DNA of 64,000 nucleotides from Halioxenophilus aromaticivorans (lineage in GTDB: Bacteria > Pseudomonadota > Gammaproteobacteria > Pseudomonadales > Cellvibrionaceae), in the NCBI RefSeq assembly GCF_042850945.1, contig NZ_AP031496.1, positions 2,976,001 to 3,040,000 of the forward strand. The letters are read 5' to 3'. Below are positions 8,765 through 18,441 of this stretch, piece after piece (position 1 is the stretch's first letter; every line of letters begins with the position of its first letter). The position numbers and the translations under genes are program-made. The notes under the pieces are model-generated. The model was not told the origin of the DNA. It did no database searches and was given only the letters and a program-made list of their open reading frames with translations.

Positions 8765-11700
8765 CTAGTCATACAGCAGCTCCACGTTTTGCTTGCCCAG
8801 CACATCTTTGAGCATCACCACCAGCTCATCCTGTGGCTCAATTAGCCACTCCCGCCCCAATCGCATGGACGCTTTGGCGCCCGGCCGCTGATATTCAATC
8901 AATACCGGGCAGCGGCCTTCTTTGTAAGGTGACAAGCTGGCCATTAGTTGATCAGCAAAGTTACTGGGGCAATGGTCAACATTTACGTGCAGCCTGAGCG
9001 CCCTCGCCTTCTCTAACCTGGCCTGGCCCAGGGAGATAATATCGTCGGCACGCATTTTTAAGCCGCCACTGTATTCGTCGTAGCTTACCTGTCCTTCCAC
9101 CACCAATAGCGCGTCCTTGGCCAGTAGCTCAGCGCATTTTTTGTAGGTATCGGAGAAGATGGCAATCTCAATTCGGCCGGAACGATCATCCAGCGCCACA
9201 AAAGCCATTGTGTCACCACGCTTGGTTTTCATGGTTCGCGACGCAACCACCAAACCGGCTATTTTCTGCGACTTTTTATCGGCACGAAGATCGTTGATGC
9301 GGTTGGACACTAGATGGCGCACCTCGGCGGCGTATTCGTCGATGGGGTGCCCGGTTAGATACAGTCCAAGCGTATCTTTTTCACCTTCCAGGCGTTGTTT
9401 AATGGTCCAAGGCCTGGTTTTACCAAACTCTTGATACACATTGCCTCCGTCCGCTTGCGACGGTACAACTTCGCCAAACAAATCCATCATGCCAGCATTG
9501 GCGTTGGCAGCGGCTTGATCTGCCGCTTGCACTGCATCGCCGATGGCGGCGAACATAACTGCGCGATCGTAGTCGATGTTTTCACCTGGGCCGAGCTCAT
9601 CGAAGGCGCCAGAGCGTACCAGCGCCTCCAAGGCCCGCTTATTCACTTTGCGTGGATCAATGCGTTTGCAAAAATCGAAAATGTCGGTAAACGGACCGTC
9701 GGCACGGGCCTTGATGATATTTTCAATGGGGCCTTCACCCAGCCCTTTGATGGCGCCCAAACCGTAGATAATTTGGTCTTCATCGTTCACGGTAAATTGG
9801 AACTCGCCACTATTCACATCCGGCGGCAGCGGCATTCTGCCCATTTCGCGGCAGGCTTCGATAAAGGTTACGACCTTGTCGGTTTTATCCATATCCGAGG
9901 ACATGGTGGCGGCCATAAATTCGCTAGGATAATGCGCTTTTAACCAGGCAGTTTGGTAGGACACCACCGCGTAGGCTGCCGAGTGCGATTTGTTAAATCC
10001 ATAACCGGCGAATTTTTCCACCAAGTCAAAGATCTTCATGGCCAGTTCTGGGTCTACGCCCTGCTCCTTGGCACCGGTTTGAAACGTCGACCGCTGCTTG
10101 GCCATTTCCTCGGGTTTTTTCTTACCCATGGCACGGCGCAGCAAGTCAGCACCGCCTAGGCTGTAGCCAGCCAATTCCTGGGCGATTTGCATTACCTGCT
10201 CTTGGTAAACAATAACCCCATAGGTTGGCTTAAGGATGGGCTCAAGTTTTTCGTGCTGGTATTTAGCATCCGGATAAGCGACTTCGGCGCGGCCGTGCTT
10301 TCGGTTAACGAAGTCATCTACCATGCCGGAATCCAGCGGGCCGGGTCGGAACAGCGCCACCAGGGCGATCATATCCTCGAGGTTGTCCGGTTGCAGGCGT
10401 TTAATCAGATCTTTCATACCGCGGGATTCCAACTGGAATACGGCAGTGGTGTCTGCAGCCTTGAGCAACTTAAACGTATCCGAGTCATCCAGTGGAATCA
10501 TATTGATATCCAGCGGCTCCTCTGCGCGTTTGCTGCGTTGAGCATTGACCATAGCCAGGGCCCAATCGATGATGGTGAGCGTTCTCAAGCCCAAAAAGTC
10601 AAACTTAACGAGGCCTGCGGATTCAACGTCGTTTTTATCGTATTGAGTAACTAGCCCGTTACCGTCTTCATCGCAGTATAGCGGCGCAAAGTCCGTTAAT
10701 TTAGTTGGGGCGATCACCACGCCGCCGGCGTGCTTGCCCACGTTTCGGGTAATGCCCTCTAGATGCAAAGCCATTTCCCAGATTTCTTGGGCGGCTTCAT
10801 CGCCCGCCAAAAACTCCCGCAGGGGCTCTTCTTGATCAAAGGCTTTTTGCAGTTTCATGCCGGGGTCGGCAGGGATCATCTTGGACAACTTATCCGCCAA
10901 ACCGTAGGACTTGCCCTGTACCCGGGCCACATCTCGCACCACCGCTTTCGCCGCCATGGTACCAAAGGTGATGATTTGAGATACGGCATCGCGGCCGTAG
11001 TTGTCCGCCACATAGGAGATAACCTGGTCACGGTTATCCATGCAAAAGTCGACATCGAAGTCAGGCATGGAAACACGCTCAGGGTTTAGGAATCGCTCAA
11101 ACAGCAAGTCGTAGGCAAGTGGGTCAAGATCGGTAATTTTTTGCGAATAGGCAACCAGTGAACCCGCACCGGAACCTCGGCCAGGACCAACCGGGATATC
11201 GTGGTCTTTCGCCCACTGAATAAAGTCCATGACGATTAAGAAGTAACCCGGAAACCCCATCTGCATAATGATGTCGAGTTCAAACTGCAGACGATCGTTA
11301 TATTCTTTTAAGCGCGTTTGATAATCCGGGGCTTGGTTATCCGGCAAGATAACCGTAAGACGCTCGTACATACCTTCGTAGGAAATTTTTTCGAAGAACA
11401 CATTGGTGCGTAACATCCTTGCGTACTCTTCGGTCTCTTCCCTACCCTGCCATTTTTGCACCATTGCCTTACGTGCGCGCTCTTCCAAATCGGCGTAGGT
11501 TATGTGCTGGCTGAAGAAAGGGTCTTGTTCAAAGTCATCTGGAATTGGGTAATCGGGCAGATAGTAATTACCTAGCTCTATGTCCAAATTGCAGCGCTTG
11601 GCGATTTCGAAACTGTTGGCCAAGGCTTCGGGAATATCTTCGAACAGCTGCGCCATTTGCTCCGGCGATTTTAAATACTGTTGATCGGAATAACGACGCT

Positions 11701-12382
11701 CTCGGCGCGGGTCATCCAGGGTGCGCCCCTCACCAATACACACCCTAGCTTCATGGTTTTCGAATTCATCTTCTTGCAAAAAGCGTACGTCATTGGTAGC
11801 AACAACCGGCACCTGACGATGGCTAGCCAGTGCCATGGCCGCGTGGACATAATCTTCGTCACCTTCGCGATCGGTACGTTGCAGTTCCAAATAAAAACGG
11901 CCTGGGAAGTCATTTATCCAGCCTTGTAACAATTCCTCTGCCAAAGCCTGCTTACCGTTAAGCAGTGCCTTGCCTATATCGCCAAACTTACCACCCGACA
12001 GGGCAATCACATTTTCGCTGCAGTCGCTGATCCATTCTCGTTGTAAATAAGCCACACCGTGGTGCTGGCCGCGCTGGTAGGCGCGAGAAATCAGATCGAT
12101 GATGTTCTTGTAACCGGCTCGATTCATTGCCAGCAGCGTTATTAACGTGGGCTTATCATCGGCGTTTTGAATCCAAAAGTCAGCGCCGCCTATGGGCTTA
12201 ACACCCGCCGACTGCGCGCTGGAATAAAATTTGATTAAACCGTAGAAATTGCAAACATCCGTTACCGCTACGGCGGCCATACCCAGCTCAGCCACACGGC
12301 TAACCAAGGGTTTAACACGAACGATGCTGTCAACTAGGGAAAATTCAGTGTGTAAACGCAAGTGAACAAAAGGCGTGGACAT
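8765..12382 (-). CDS. dnaE: DNA polymerase III subunit alpha
   Basis: Catalytic subunit of the replicative polymerase. The 1205 residues are slightly longer than E. coli DnaE (1160). Domains in order: N-terminal PHP domain (HLRLHTEFSLVDS, GVKPIGGADF), a polymerase palm/fingers region with GRGSGAGSLVAY and the catalytic aspartates in MPDFDVDFC, a thumb/HhH region (YGFNKSHSAAYA), an OB fold (IAGLVVASRTMKTKRGDTMAFVALDD) and a short tau-binding tail ending VELLYD. A GGAG Shine-Dalgarno four bases from the ATG supports the start. It is transcribed toward accA. Confidence 0.97.
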   Translation of the reverse strand: MSTPFVHLRLHTEFSLVDSIVRVKPLVSRVAELGMAAVAVTDVCNFYGLIKFYSSAQSAGVKPIGGADFWIQNADDKPTLITLLAMNRAGYKNIIDLISRAYQRGQHHGVAYLQREWISDCSENVIALSGGKFGDIGKALLNGKQALAEELLQGWINDFPGRFYLELQRTDREGDEDYVHAAMALASHRQVPVVATNDVRFLQEDEFENHEARVCIGEGRTLDDPRRERRYSDQQYLKSPEQMAQLFEDIPEALANSFEIAKRCNLDIELGNYYLPDYPIPDDFEQDPFFSQHITYADLEERARKAMVQKWQGREETEEYARMLRTNVFFEKISYEGMYERLTVILPDNQAPDYQTRLKEYNDRLQFELDIIMQMGFPGYFLIVMDFIQWAKDHDIPVGPGRGSGAGSLVAYSQKITDLDPLAYDLLFERFLNPERVSMPDFDVDFCMDNRDQVISYVADNYGRDAVSQIITFGTMAAKAVVRDVARVQGKSYGLADKLSKMIPADPGMKLQKAFDQEEPLREFLAGDEAAQEIWEMALHLEGITRNVGKHAGGVVIAPTKLTDFAPLYCDEDGNGLVTQYDKNDVESAGLVKFDFLGLRTLTIIDWALAMVNAQRSKRAEEPLDINMIPLDDSDTFKLLKAADTTAVFQLESRGMKDLIKRLQPDNLEDMIALVALFRPGPLDSGMVDDFVNRKHGRAEVAYPDAKYQHEKLEPILKPTYGVIVYQEQVMQIAQELAGYSLGGADLLRRAMGKKKPEEMAKQRSTFQTGAKEQGVDPELAMKIFDLVEKFAGYGFNKSHSAAYAVVSYQTAWLKAHYPSEFMAATMSSDMDKTDKVVTFIEACREMGRMPLPPDVNSGEFQFTVNDEDQIIYGLGAIKGLGEGPIENIIKARADGPFTDIFDFCKRIDPRKVNKRALEALVRSGAFDELGPGENIDYDRAVMFAAIGDAVQAADQAAANANAGMMDLFGEVVPSQADGGNVYQEFGKTRPWTIKQRLEGEKDTLGLYLTGHPIDEYAAEVRHLVSNRINDLRADKKSQKIAGLVVASRTMKTKRGDTMAFVALDDRSGRIEIAIFSDTYKKCAELLAKDALLVVEGQVSYDEYSGGLKMRADDIISLGQARLEKARALRLHVNVDHCPSNFADQLMASLSPYKEGRCPVLIEYQRPGAKASMRLGREWLIEPQDELVVMLKDVLGKQNVELLYD

Positions 12383-12464
12383 GCGACTCCGAGAGCAGTT
12401 TAGGTGTAGAGAGTTGAAGAATTGATTGATCTGGCGTTTTTATTTCTAGCGGCTATTTCCGCGT

Positions 12465-13061
12465 CTATTTCCAGCGACGGTGCCATGCATCCATCACCTT
12501 TATAGAATACCGGTAGCTGCCATAACTACCGTTGTATCGAGCCAGTGCTTCCGGCCATTTACCCTTCTCCCGATCCAAGTAATGACGAAGAATGGTGATA
12601 CCGTACTGCAGGTTAGTTTCTAGGTCTATCAAGTTGTCATCTGGCCGGCCAATTTCATCTTTCCAAAATGGCATTACCTGCATAACACCCTGGGCACCGA
12701 CCCGGGAAACCGCATACTGATTAAAATGACTTTCGATTTCGATAACCGCCAATACCAGTGAAGGCTGCACATCATGTACGTTGGCGTAATGATGCACTTT
12801 ACGCAATAACGCCATTCTTTTGGCTGGGTCTTTAATAAAAGGCCTGAGCCGCTCGCTCATGCCAACGAACCACACCTCAGCATCGTATTTGTCCGCAAAG
12901 CTTTGGCTGTTGGCAATGGTATTGAGCAACAATTGGCGCAGGGCAGGGTCCACCTCTTGGCCACTGTCGCTAGGGTTTGCCCAGCTTAACTCGCTGGACA
13001 GCACCCACACAGCCATAACCCGCGCGAAAGCTCTCAAACCGGCCGAAATTGCAGTGCACAC
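12465..13061 (-). CDS. Periplasmic lytic transglycosylase (SLT domain)
   Basis: Small murein lytic transglycosylase of 198 residues that would cleave peptidoglycan glycan strands. A GTG start at 13061 gives a credible signal peptide (hydrophobic stretch ending near SELSWA, about residue 28). The soluble lytic transglycosylase fold includes IEIESHFNQYAVS with catalytic Glu110, GAQGVMQVMPFW and ALARYNGSYG. A helical pre-domain with several charged residues covers 40-100. It resembles the MltC/Slt70 C-terminal catalytic unit without extra wall-binding domains. It sits 49 bases downstream of proS on the same strand and may share its transcript. Confidence 0.85.
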   Translation of the reverse strand: MCTAISAGLRAFARVMAVWVLSSELSWANPSDSGQEVDPALRQLLLNTIANSQSFADKYDAEVWFVGMSERLRPFIKDPAKRMALLRKVHHYANVHDVQPSLVLAVIEIESHFNQYAVSRVGAQGVMQVMPFWKDEIGRPDDNLIDLETNLQYGITILRHYLDREKGKWPEALARYNGSYGSYRYSIKVMDAWHRRWK

Positions 13062-13110
13062 TTGGTATCGCAGTCTCTTCTTAGTAGTCGAACTATTCCA
13101 AGCTTAGCAG

Positions 13111-14838
13111 TTACTGGCTCAACTGACCTTTGACAAACGCCACCACATCGGCAACGGCGACATCCTGTTTTTCGCCCGATGCACGGTTCTTGTACTCGAC
13201 GTTACCGGCTTCCAAACCGCGATCACCCACAATAATCTGGTGTGGCAAGCCCATAAGTTCGATGTCAGCCAACATAACCCCCAAACGCGCCTTGGCCTCA
13301 TCCATAAAGAGTACGTCCAAACCAGCCTGCTGAAGCGCTTGATACAAAGCCTCACACTGCTCGGCAACCGCTGCCGACTTATGCATATTGATGGGCACTA
13401 GGGCTACATCAAAGGGCGTCAGTGCCGCCGGCCAAATAATGCCGTTGTCGTCGTGGTTTTGTTCAATGGCTGCCGCTACCACGCGGCTAACGCCGATTCC
13501 GTAACAACCCATGCTGACCACTTTTTGCTTGCCGTTTTCATCCAATACCGTGGCTTTCATAGCCTGACTGTATTTATCGCCCAATTGGAATATGTGCCCC
13601 ACTTCGATACCGCGCTTGATCTCGATAACCCCCTGACCATCTGGGCTGGGATCACCGGCTACTACATTTCTGATATCGGTTACTACGGGTAAGGGAATGT
13701 CTCGCTCCCAGTTGACTCCGGTAAGGTGATAGCCGTCTTTGTTGGCACCGCACACGAAATCGCTGGCCACGGCAGCGGCACGATCAACAATCACCGGGAA
13801 ACTTAGGCCTTTTGGCCCTAGAGAGCCGGCAGAGGCGCCAACTGCGGCGTTGATTTCGGCATCGCTTGCCATGGTTAGCGGGCTGGCCACCTGGGGTAGC
13901 TTTTCAGCTTTGATTTCGTTGAGCTCGTGATCGCCACGTACGACAAGGGCGACTAAACCCTGCTCGCCATTTTCGTCTTCTGCCGCTTTTACAATCAGCG
14001 TTTTTAACACTTGTGAGAGTTCAGCGTTGAGCAGTTTAGCTACATCCTCAACACTGTGAGCTCCTGGCGTCGCAACCTCGGTAAAGACTTCCTGAGCGGG
14101 CGCTCTTGTATTGGCAGGTGCGATGGCTTCAGCCAATTCAACATTGGCGACAAAATCACTTTTGCTGGAAAAAGCAATATCATCTTCACCGCTGTCTGCC
14201 AAGACGTGAAACTCGTGGGAGCCAGATCCCCCAATAGATCCGGTGTCAGCCGCTACGGCTCTAAAATCCAAACCCAAACGGGAGAACACATTGCTATAAG
14301 CCTGGTGCATAGTGTCGTAGGTGGCCTGCAACGAATCCTGGCCTATGTGAAAGGAATAGGCATCTTTCATCAGAAACTCGCGCGCGCGCATAACGCCAAA
14401 ACGAGGCCTGGTTTCATCGCGGAACTTAGTTTGGATTTGATAAAAGTTAGCCGGCAACGCCTTATAGCTTTTGATCTCGTTGCGCACCAAATCCGTGATG
14501 ACTTCCTCGTGGGTTGGCCCCAAGCAGAAATCATTGTCGTGGCGATCTTTTATACGTAACAGCTCGCCACCATATTGCTCCCATCGGCCGGATTCTTGCC
14601 AAAGCTCAGCCGGCTGAACCACTGGCATCAGCAGTTCTAAAGCGCCGGCTTTGTCCATTTCATCTCGCACAACAGCTTCTACCTTGCGCAGTACGCGCAG
14701 GCCGAGCGGCAACCAGTTGTAGAGGCCAGAGGCCATTTTGCGGATTAAACCGGCTCGTAACATGAGCTTGTGACTGACCACAACGGCATCTGCGGGAGTT
14801 TCTTTCTGTGTGGCGATTAAAAATTGGGTTGCTCTCAT
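13111..14838 (-). CDS. proS: Prolyl-tRNA synthetase
   Basis: Charges tRNA-Pro with proline. The 575 residues match the bacterial form (E. coli 572). The class II core contains RAGLIRKMASGLYNWLPLG (motif 1 region), FRDETRPRFGVMRAREFLMKD (motif 2) and GCYGIGVSRVVAAAIEQ (motif 3). The YbaK-like editing insertion lies between about 220 and 400 (LKTLIVKA, SLGPKGL), and a C-terminal anticodon-binding domain ends VAFVKGQLSQ. A hairpin followed by Ts lies in its leader on the same strand, hinting at attenuation. Confidence 0.97.
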   Translation of the reverse strand: MRATQFLIATQKETPADAVVVSHKLMLRAGLIRKMASGLYNWLPLGLRVLRKVEAVVRDEMDKAGALELLMPVVQPAELWQESGRWEQYGGELLRIKDRHDNDFCLGPTHEEVITDLVRNEIKSYKALPANFYQIQTKFRDETRPRFGVMRAREFLMKDAYSFHIGQDSLQATYDTMHQAYSNVFSRLGLDFRAVAADTGSIGGSGSHEFHVLADSGEDDIAFSSKSDFVANVELAEAIAPANTRAPAQEVFTEVATPGAHSVEDVAKLLNAELSQVLKTLIVKAAEDENGEQGLVALVVRGDHELNEIKAEKLPQVASPLTMASDAEINAAVGASAGSLGPKGLSFPVIVDRAAAVASDFVCGANKDGYHLTGVNWERDIPLPVVTDIRNVVAGDPSPDGQGVIEIKRGIEVGHIFQLGDKYSQAMKATVLDENGKQKVVSMGCYGIGVSRVVAAAIEQNHDDNGIIWPAALTPFDVALVPINMHKSAAVAEQCEALYQALQQAGLDVLFMDEAKARLGVMLADIELMGLPHQIIVGDRGLEAGNVEYKNRASGEKQDVAVADVVAFVKGQLSQ

Positions 14839-14890
14839 GCTTTGATGGGGCTCTTACTGTAGTGATTGAAACGGGTAGCCATAAGCTAAA

Positions 14891-14911
14891 AACGGCCCTT
14901 CGAGGACCGTT
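14891..14911 (-). terminator. Terminator-like hairpin in the proS leader
   Basis: On the minus strand AACGGTCCT-CGA-AGGGCCGTT forms a 9-bp stem (one U-G pair), and the arm runs straight into a run of five Ts. It lies about 53 bases before the proS start. No minus-strand gene lies between it and nadA, whose stop codon is at 15753, so it either acts within the proS leader or ends stray transcription. Confidence 0.5.
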
Positions 14912-15083
14912 GAGGCTATTTTAGGGCGATGGGCCCCAGCTTGCCAATAGCTGAACAAGGATTTACTGATGATGATCTACCAACCTATTATTTGAGTAGT
15001 AAGCTAGGTTTATCGTTATTACTATTGATTGCCAGCCCAGAGGCTGACACGATAGACCCAAGACAAAGCAAAGAGAATACGCC

Positions 15084-15554
15084 ATGTTCACACTTAACGA
15101 AGCCTTACAGAGCGACACCGTTTTGATTGGCCACTACCCATTGAGCCTGGTTTTACTGCACAAAGACGCCAATTACCCCTGGTGCATACTGGTGCCGCAA
15201 CGCAGTAACGTTACCGAAATCTATCAACTGGATGCTGCAGATCAAAAGCAGCTTTTGGATGAGTCCTGTCAGTTATCTGAAACCATGGTTGGGCTCTACG
15301 CGCCCAGCAAAATGAACATAGCAGCTCTCGGTAATATGGTGCCGCAGTTGCACGTTCACCACGTGGCGCGCTTTAAGACCGATGGCGCCTGGCCGAATCC
15401 AATATGGGGCGCCCAGGAGCCACAGCCCTACACCGAAGAAGCCCTTGCGGCTCGGGTTTCGAAGCTACGCAGCGCGTTGTCTGGCGATGACTTTATCATC
15501 AGCGATGAAGCGCCAGAGCCTACCTCAAACTTCAGCCAAACCATCGAAACATAA
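15084..15554 (+). CDS. HIT-family (histidine triad) protein
   Basis: Small 156-residue protein of the histidine-triad nucleotide hydrolase/transferase superfamily. The fold is recognisable from VLLHKDANYPWCILVPQR, then NIAALGNMVPQLHVHHVAR and FKTDGAWPNPIWG, a pattern seen in a proteobacterial HIT subgroup annotated as diadenosine tetraphosphate hydrolase-like. The triad reads HVHHV, so the third canonical histidine position carries valine and a histidine sits one place earlier; activity may differ from classical Hint/Fhit enzymes. It is a single gene, convergent with nadA and divergent from proS. Substrate unknown. Confidence 0.8.
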   Translation: MFTLNEALQSDTVLIGHYPLSLVLLHKDANYPWCILVPQRSNVTEIYQLDAADQKQLLDESCQLSETMVGLYAPSKMNIAALGNMVPQLHVHHVARFKTDGAWPNPIWGAQEPQPYTEEALAARVSKLRSALSGDDFIISDEAPEPTSNFSQTIET

Positions 15555-15680
15555 TGCTGTCGTAGGTTTATTGCAGTGCCGGCTGAAGAGCACACGGCCG
15601 GCCTGATAGTCGCCTTTGCGCCGACCTGTCTCCCGCCGTACTAACTACACGGCCTCTAACTACCAACCCGCGATCTACCG

Positions 15681-15715
15681 ACCGCAGCCTGCTGTTGCAA
15701 ACAGCAGGCTGCGGT
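15681..15715. terminator. Long perfect hairpin between convergent genes
   Basis: A 16-bp perfect stem with a three-base loop (arms ACCGCAGCCTGCTGTT and its complement, loop GCA) lies between the ends of the HIT gene and nadA. Neither side has a T run, so it is either a bidirectional barrier or a palindromic intergenic repeat rather than a textbook intrinsic terminator. Confidence 0.55.
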
Positions 15716-15752
15716 AGCCGCCTATTCGGCTGCTCAAACCTTGATCAGCGCC

Positions 15753-16817
15753 TTATTTTCGGCTGGCTGAAAACTCTAACATTCGCGTCAGCGGCACCAG
15801 CGCTCGCTTGCCCAATGCATCATCCACGAAGATTTCATTACCGCCCTTAGTGCCACCGCTCTCAAGCAGGTGCAGGAGGCTTTCCAGACTATTCATGGCC
15901 ATCCAAGGGCAGTTTGCGCAGCTACGACAGGTGGCGCCAGTACCAGCGGTTGGCGCAATTATGAACTCTTTATCAGGGCAAAGCTGCTGCATTTTGTAGA
16001 AAATGCCTTGGTCCGTTGCCACAATAAACTGCTGACGATCCAAGGTTTGCGCCGCTTTGATCAGCTGAGACGTAGAGCCTGCTACGTCGGCTAAATCCAC
16101 CACTGCCGCCGGTGACTCGGGGTGCACGAGTATAGCGGCATCTGGGTAAAGTTCTTTTAGATCCAATAGTCCTTTGGCCTTAAACTCCTCGTGAACTATG
16201 CAGGCGCTGTCCCAAAGGATCATATCGGCTTGGGTGGATCTCTGGACGTAATCGCCCAGATGCTTGTCTGGTGCCCAGATAATTTTCTCGCCCTTGGAAT
16301 CAAGGTAGTCTACAACGTCTAGCGCTATACTGGAGGTCACCACCCAATCTGCTCGCGCCTTAACTGCGGCCGAGGTATTGGCATAGACAACGACAGTGCG
16401 ATCAGGATGCTGATCGCAAAATGCTGAGAATTCGTCAATGGGGCAACCCAAATCCAGTGAGCAGGTTGCCTCCAAAGTGGGCATGAGCACTTTCTTATGT
16501 GGGGTCAGAATTTTTGCGGTTTCACCCATAAATTTGACGCCGGCAACGATCAGCGTATCTGCCGGATGCTCACTACCAAAGCGGGCCATTTCCAATGAAT
16601 CTGAAACGCAGCCGCCGGTCTCCTCAGCTAAGGCCTGGATCATTGGGTCGGTGTAATAATGCGCCACCAATACGGCATTTTGCTCTACCAACAGCTGCTT
16701 AATGCGCGCTTGATATTGCTGCGCCTGCTCTGCGGTGAGCTTATCTTCTTCAGATTTAGCCAGATAATCCTGCACCATCACACGTGCTGTTTCTACGGCA
16801 TCACTGGTTGTAACCAT
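15753..16817 (-). CDS. nadA: Quinolinate synthase
   Basis: [4Fe-4S] enzyme that condenses iminoaspartate with dihydroxyacetone phosphate to quinolinate in NAD synthesis. From the ATG at 16817 it has 354 residues (E. coli 347). Features include the repeated-fold landmarks VAHYYTDPMIQALAEE, GVKFMGETAKIL, ATCSLDLGCP, YANTSAAVKA and GATCRSCANCPWMAMN near the C-terminus, which supply the cluster cysteines. The longer reading frame to 16874 adds 19 residues without family support. GGGGGACTCC precedes the preferred start as Shine-Dalgarno. nadB and nadC are not in the window. Confidence 0.96.
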   Translation of the reverse strand: MVTTSDAVETARVMVQDYLAKSEEDKLTAEQAQQYQARIKQLLVEQNAVLVAHYYTDPMIQALAEETGGCVSDSLEMARFGSEHPADTLIVAGVKFMGETAKILTPHKKVLMPTLEATCSLDLGCPIDEFSAFCDQHPDRTVVVYANTSAAVKARADWVVTSSIALDVVDYLDSKGEKIIWAPDKHLGDYVQRSTQADMILWDSACIVHEEFKAKGLLDLKELYPDAAILVHPESPAAVVDLADVAGSTSQLIKAAQTLDRQQFIVATDQGIFYKMQQLCPDKEFIIAPTAGTGATCRSCANCPWMAMNSLESLLHLLESGGTKGGNEIFVDDALGKRALVPLTRMLEFSASRK

Positions 16818-16979
16818 CACGGAGTCCCCCGGAAACCCGCCTAAAAGCGGTGAAATTTGGCACGAATTATACACGCTTTAGGAAAACACAAGAAATACTT
16901 ATCATTTCATTTAAAATCAGATAGATAAATAATGTTTATAAAGTATTTTATAGGTATTATCTCGCACTTAAAGTGATTT

Positions 16980-18254
16980 CTAGCACTGCGCCAGCAGCAA
17001 TCCAGCCTCCTCACCGCGCATATATTGATTAATCACCCCAACCTTCCCTTGGGTAAGCTTCTCCGCCAAAGCCAGCCCCTTAAATCCCTGCTCAAGGTAC
17101 TCTTTAGCACTTACCGACCTCGCCGCACCCAGACACCCCAGAAGCAAAGCACTCTGTGGGTAAGGGCGCTGCTCAAACCCCAGCCGGCCGCGTGAGTCGC
17201 TTTCGCAGGCCTGGGCAAACTGCTTGACCCGCTCCGGCCGCCGAAAGCCATCCAACGCCTGCAGCAACTTTAATATTGTCCCTGCTTTCATTTCGGGCAC
17301 CCGATGACACTTTAGGTGGTACTCACAAACCAGCTTGGCCATTGCCAGGTAATCTTTGGGCACCCTTAAGCGACGGCAAACCGCCTCCACCAAAGGCACT
17401 CCGGTAACCTCGTGGTTGCGGTGGCTTGGCCACTGCTCCTGCGGTGTAATCCCCTTACCCAGGTCGTGCAAAACGACACAGAAAGTGACAAGCTCACTGT
17501 TAAAATGCTGCCTGGCCGCATCTATCGACATCAGCACATGCACACCGGTATCGACCTCCGGATGGTAGTGTTTGGTTTGAGGCACACCAAAAAGAGCATC
17601 CATCTCCGGTAACAGCACTTTTAGAGCACCACAGCCACGCAATACCCTGAAATACTCGCTGGGAACCTCCTCACCCAGCGCCCGGGCCATTTCTTTCCAG
17701 ATGCGCTCTGGCGTCAGGCTGTTAAGCTCATCGCCTGCACTGAGCTGAGTCATCATCTGCAAGGTGGCTGTGTCAACGCTAAAACCCAGATGCTTAAAGC
17801 GGGCGGCGAAACGAGCCACACGCAGGACGCGCAATGGATCTTCAACAAAAGCCGGCGACACGTGCCGAAGCACCTTATCTTTTAGATCCTGAGTGCCACC
17901 ATAGGGGTCCACCAGGTGGCCATCTTTAGACTTGGCGATAGCGTTAATCGTTAGATCTCGGCGCAGCAAGTCCTCTTCTAGGGTCACATCCGTACCGAAA
18001 TCACAGACAAACCCTCCGTAACCCACGCCCTCCTTTCGCTCTTTACGGGCCAAGGCGTACTCATCTTTGGTTTCTGGATGCAGAAATACCGGGAAGTCTT
18101 TGCCAACCCGAGAAAAACCGGCTGCCAACATTTGCTCCGAATCAATACCAACCACTACGTAGTCTCGGTCAGTGACGTCGAGGCCCAACAGCTCATCGCG
18201 GACTGCGCCGCCCACCAAATAACTGCTTCGCTCAATTGCTTGTAGTAATGACAT
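16980..18254 (-). CDS. cca: Multifunctional CCA tRNA nucleotidyltransferase
   Basis: Adds or repairs the 3' CCA of tRNAs; gammaproteobacterial forms also have an HD phosphohydrolase domain. The protein has 424 residues (E. coli 412). The class II nucleotidyltransferase head contains LVGGAVRD (15-20) and the metal-binding Asp pair in TDRD (29 and 31), then LLRRDLTINAIA and EDPLRVLRVARFAARF. The HD domain follows with VVLHDLGKG near residue 245. It stands directly downstream of a tRNA-Lys cluster that is transcribed the same way, separated by a terminator. Confidence 0.96.
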   Translation of the reverse strand: MSLLQAIERSSYLVGGAVRDELLGLDVTDRDYVVVGIDSEQMLAAGFSRVGKDFPVFLHPETKDEYALARKERKEGVGYGGFVCDFGTDVTLEEDLLRRDLTINAIAKSKDGHLVDPYGGTQDLKDKVLRHVSPAFVEDPLRVLRVARFAARFKHLGFSVDTATLQMMTQLSAGDELNSLTPERIWKEMARALGEEVPSEYFRVLRGCGALKVLLPEMDALFGVPQTKHYHPEVDTGVHVLMSIDAARQHFNSELVTFCVVLHDLGKGITPQEQWPSHRNHEVTGVPLVEAVCRRLRVPKDYLAMAKLVCEYHLKCHRVPEMKAGTILKLLQALDGFRRPERVKQFAQACESDSRGRLGFEQRPYPQSALLLGCLGAARSVSAKEYLEQGFKGLALAEKLTQGKVGVINQYMRGEEAGLLLAQC

Positions 18255-18312
18255 AGCGTAACGCTTGGAAATTCGAAATTAGGAAGTGGGTTAGTTTACC
18301 GGCCCCAAACGC

Positions 18313-18340
18313 AAAAAACCCACTCATATGAGCGGGTTTT
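18313..18340 (-). terminator. Terminator of the tRNA-Lys cluster
   Basis: On the minus strand AAAACCCGCTCAT / ATGAGTGGGTTTTTT forms a long stem ending in six Ts, just 8 bases after the encoded CCA of the last tRNA-Lys. It is a clear intrinsic terminator that separates the tRNA transcript from cca. Confidence 0.85.
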
Positions 18341-18347
18341 GCGATGA

Positions 18348-18423
18348 TGGTGGGTCGTACTGGATTCGAACCAGTGACCAATTGGTTAAAAGCCAACTGC
18401 TCTACCGACTGAGCTAACGACCC
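18348..18423 (-). tRNA. tRNA-Lys (UUU anticodon)
   Basis: A 76-base cloverleaf read on the minus strand: acceptor GGGTCGT pairing with ACGACCC, D-arm AGCTCAGTCGGTAGAGC, anticodon stem TTGGC/ACCAA region with loop CTTTTAA (anticodon TTT), T-arm CTGGTTCGAATCCAG, discriminator A, and an encoded CCA. It is identical to the copy at 18738-18813. It is the last member of the cluster, directly before the terminator. Confidence 0.97.
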
Positions 18424-18441
18424 AAATTCTGTAATATTGCT

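Noticed and set aside
9395..9943. Long plus-strand frames opposite dnaE
   Set aside because: They are shadows of a highly conserved minus-strand gene.
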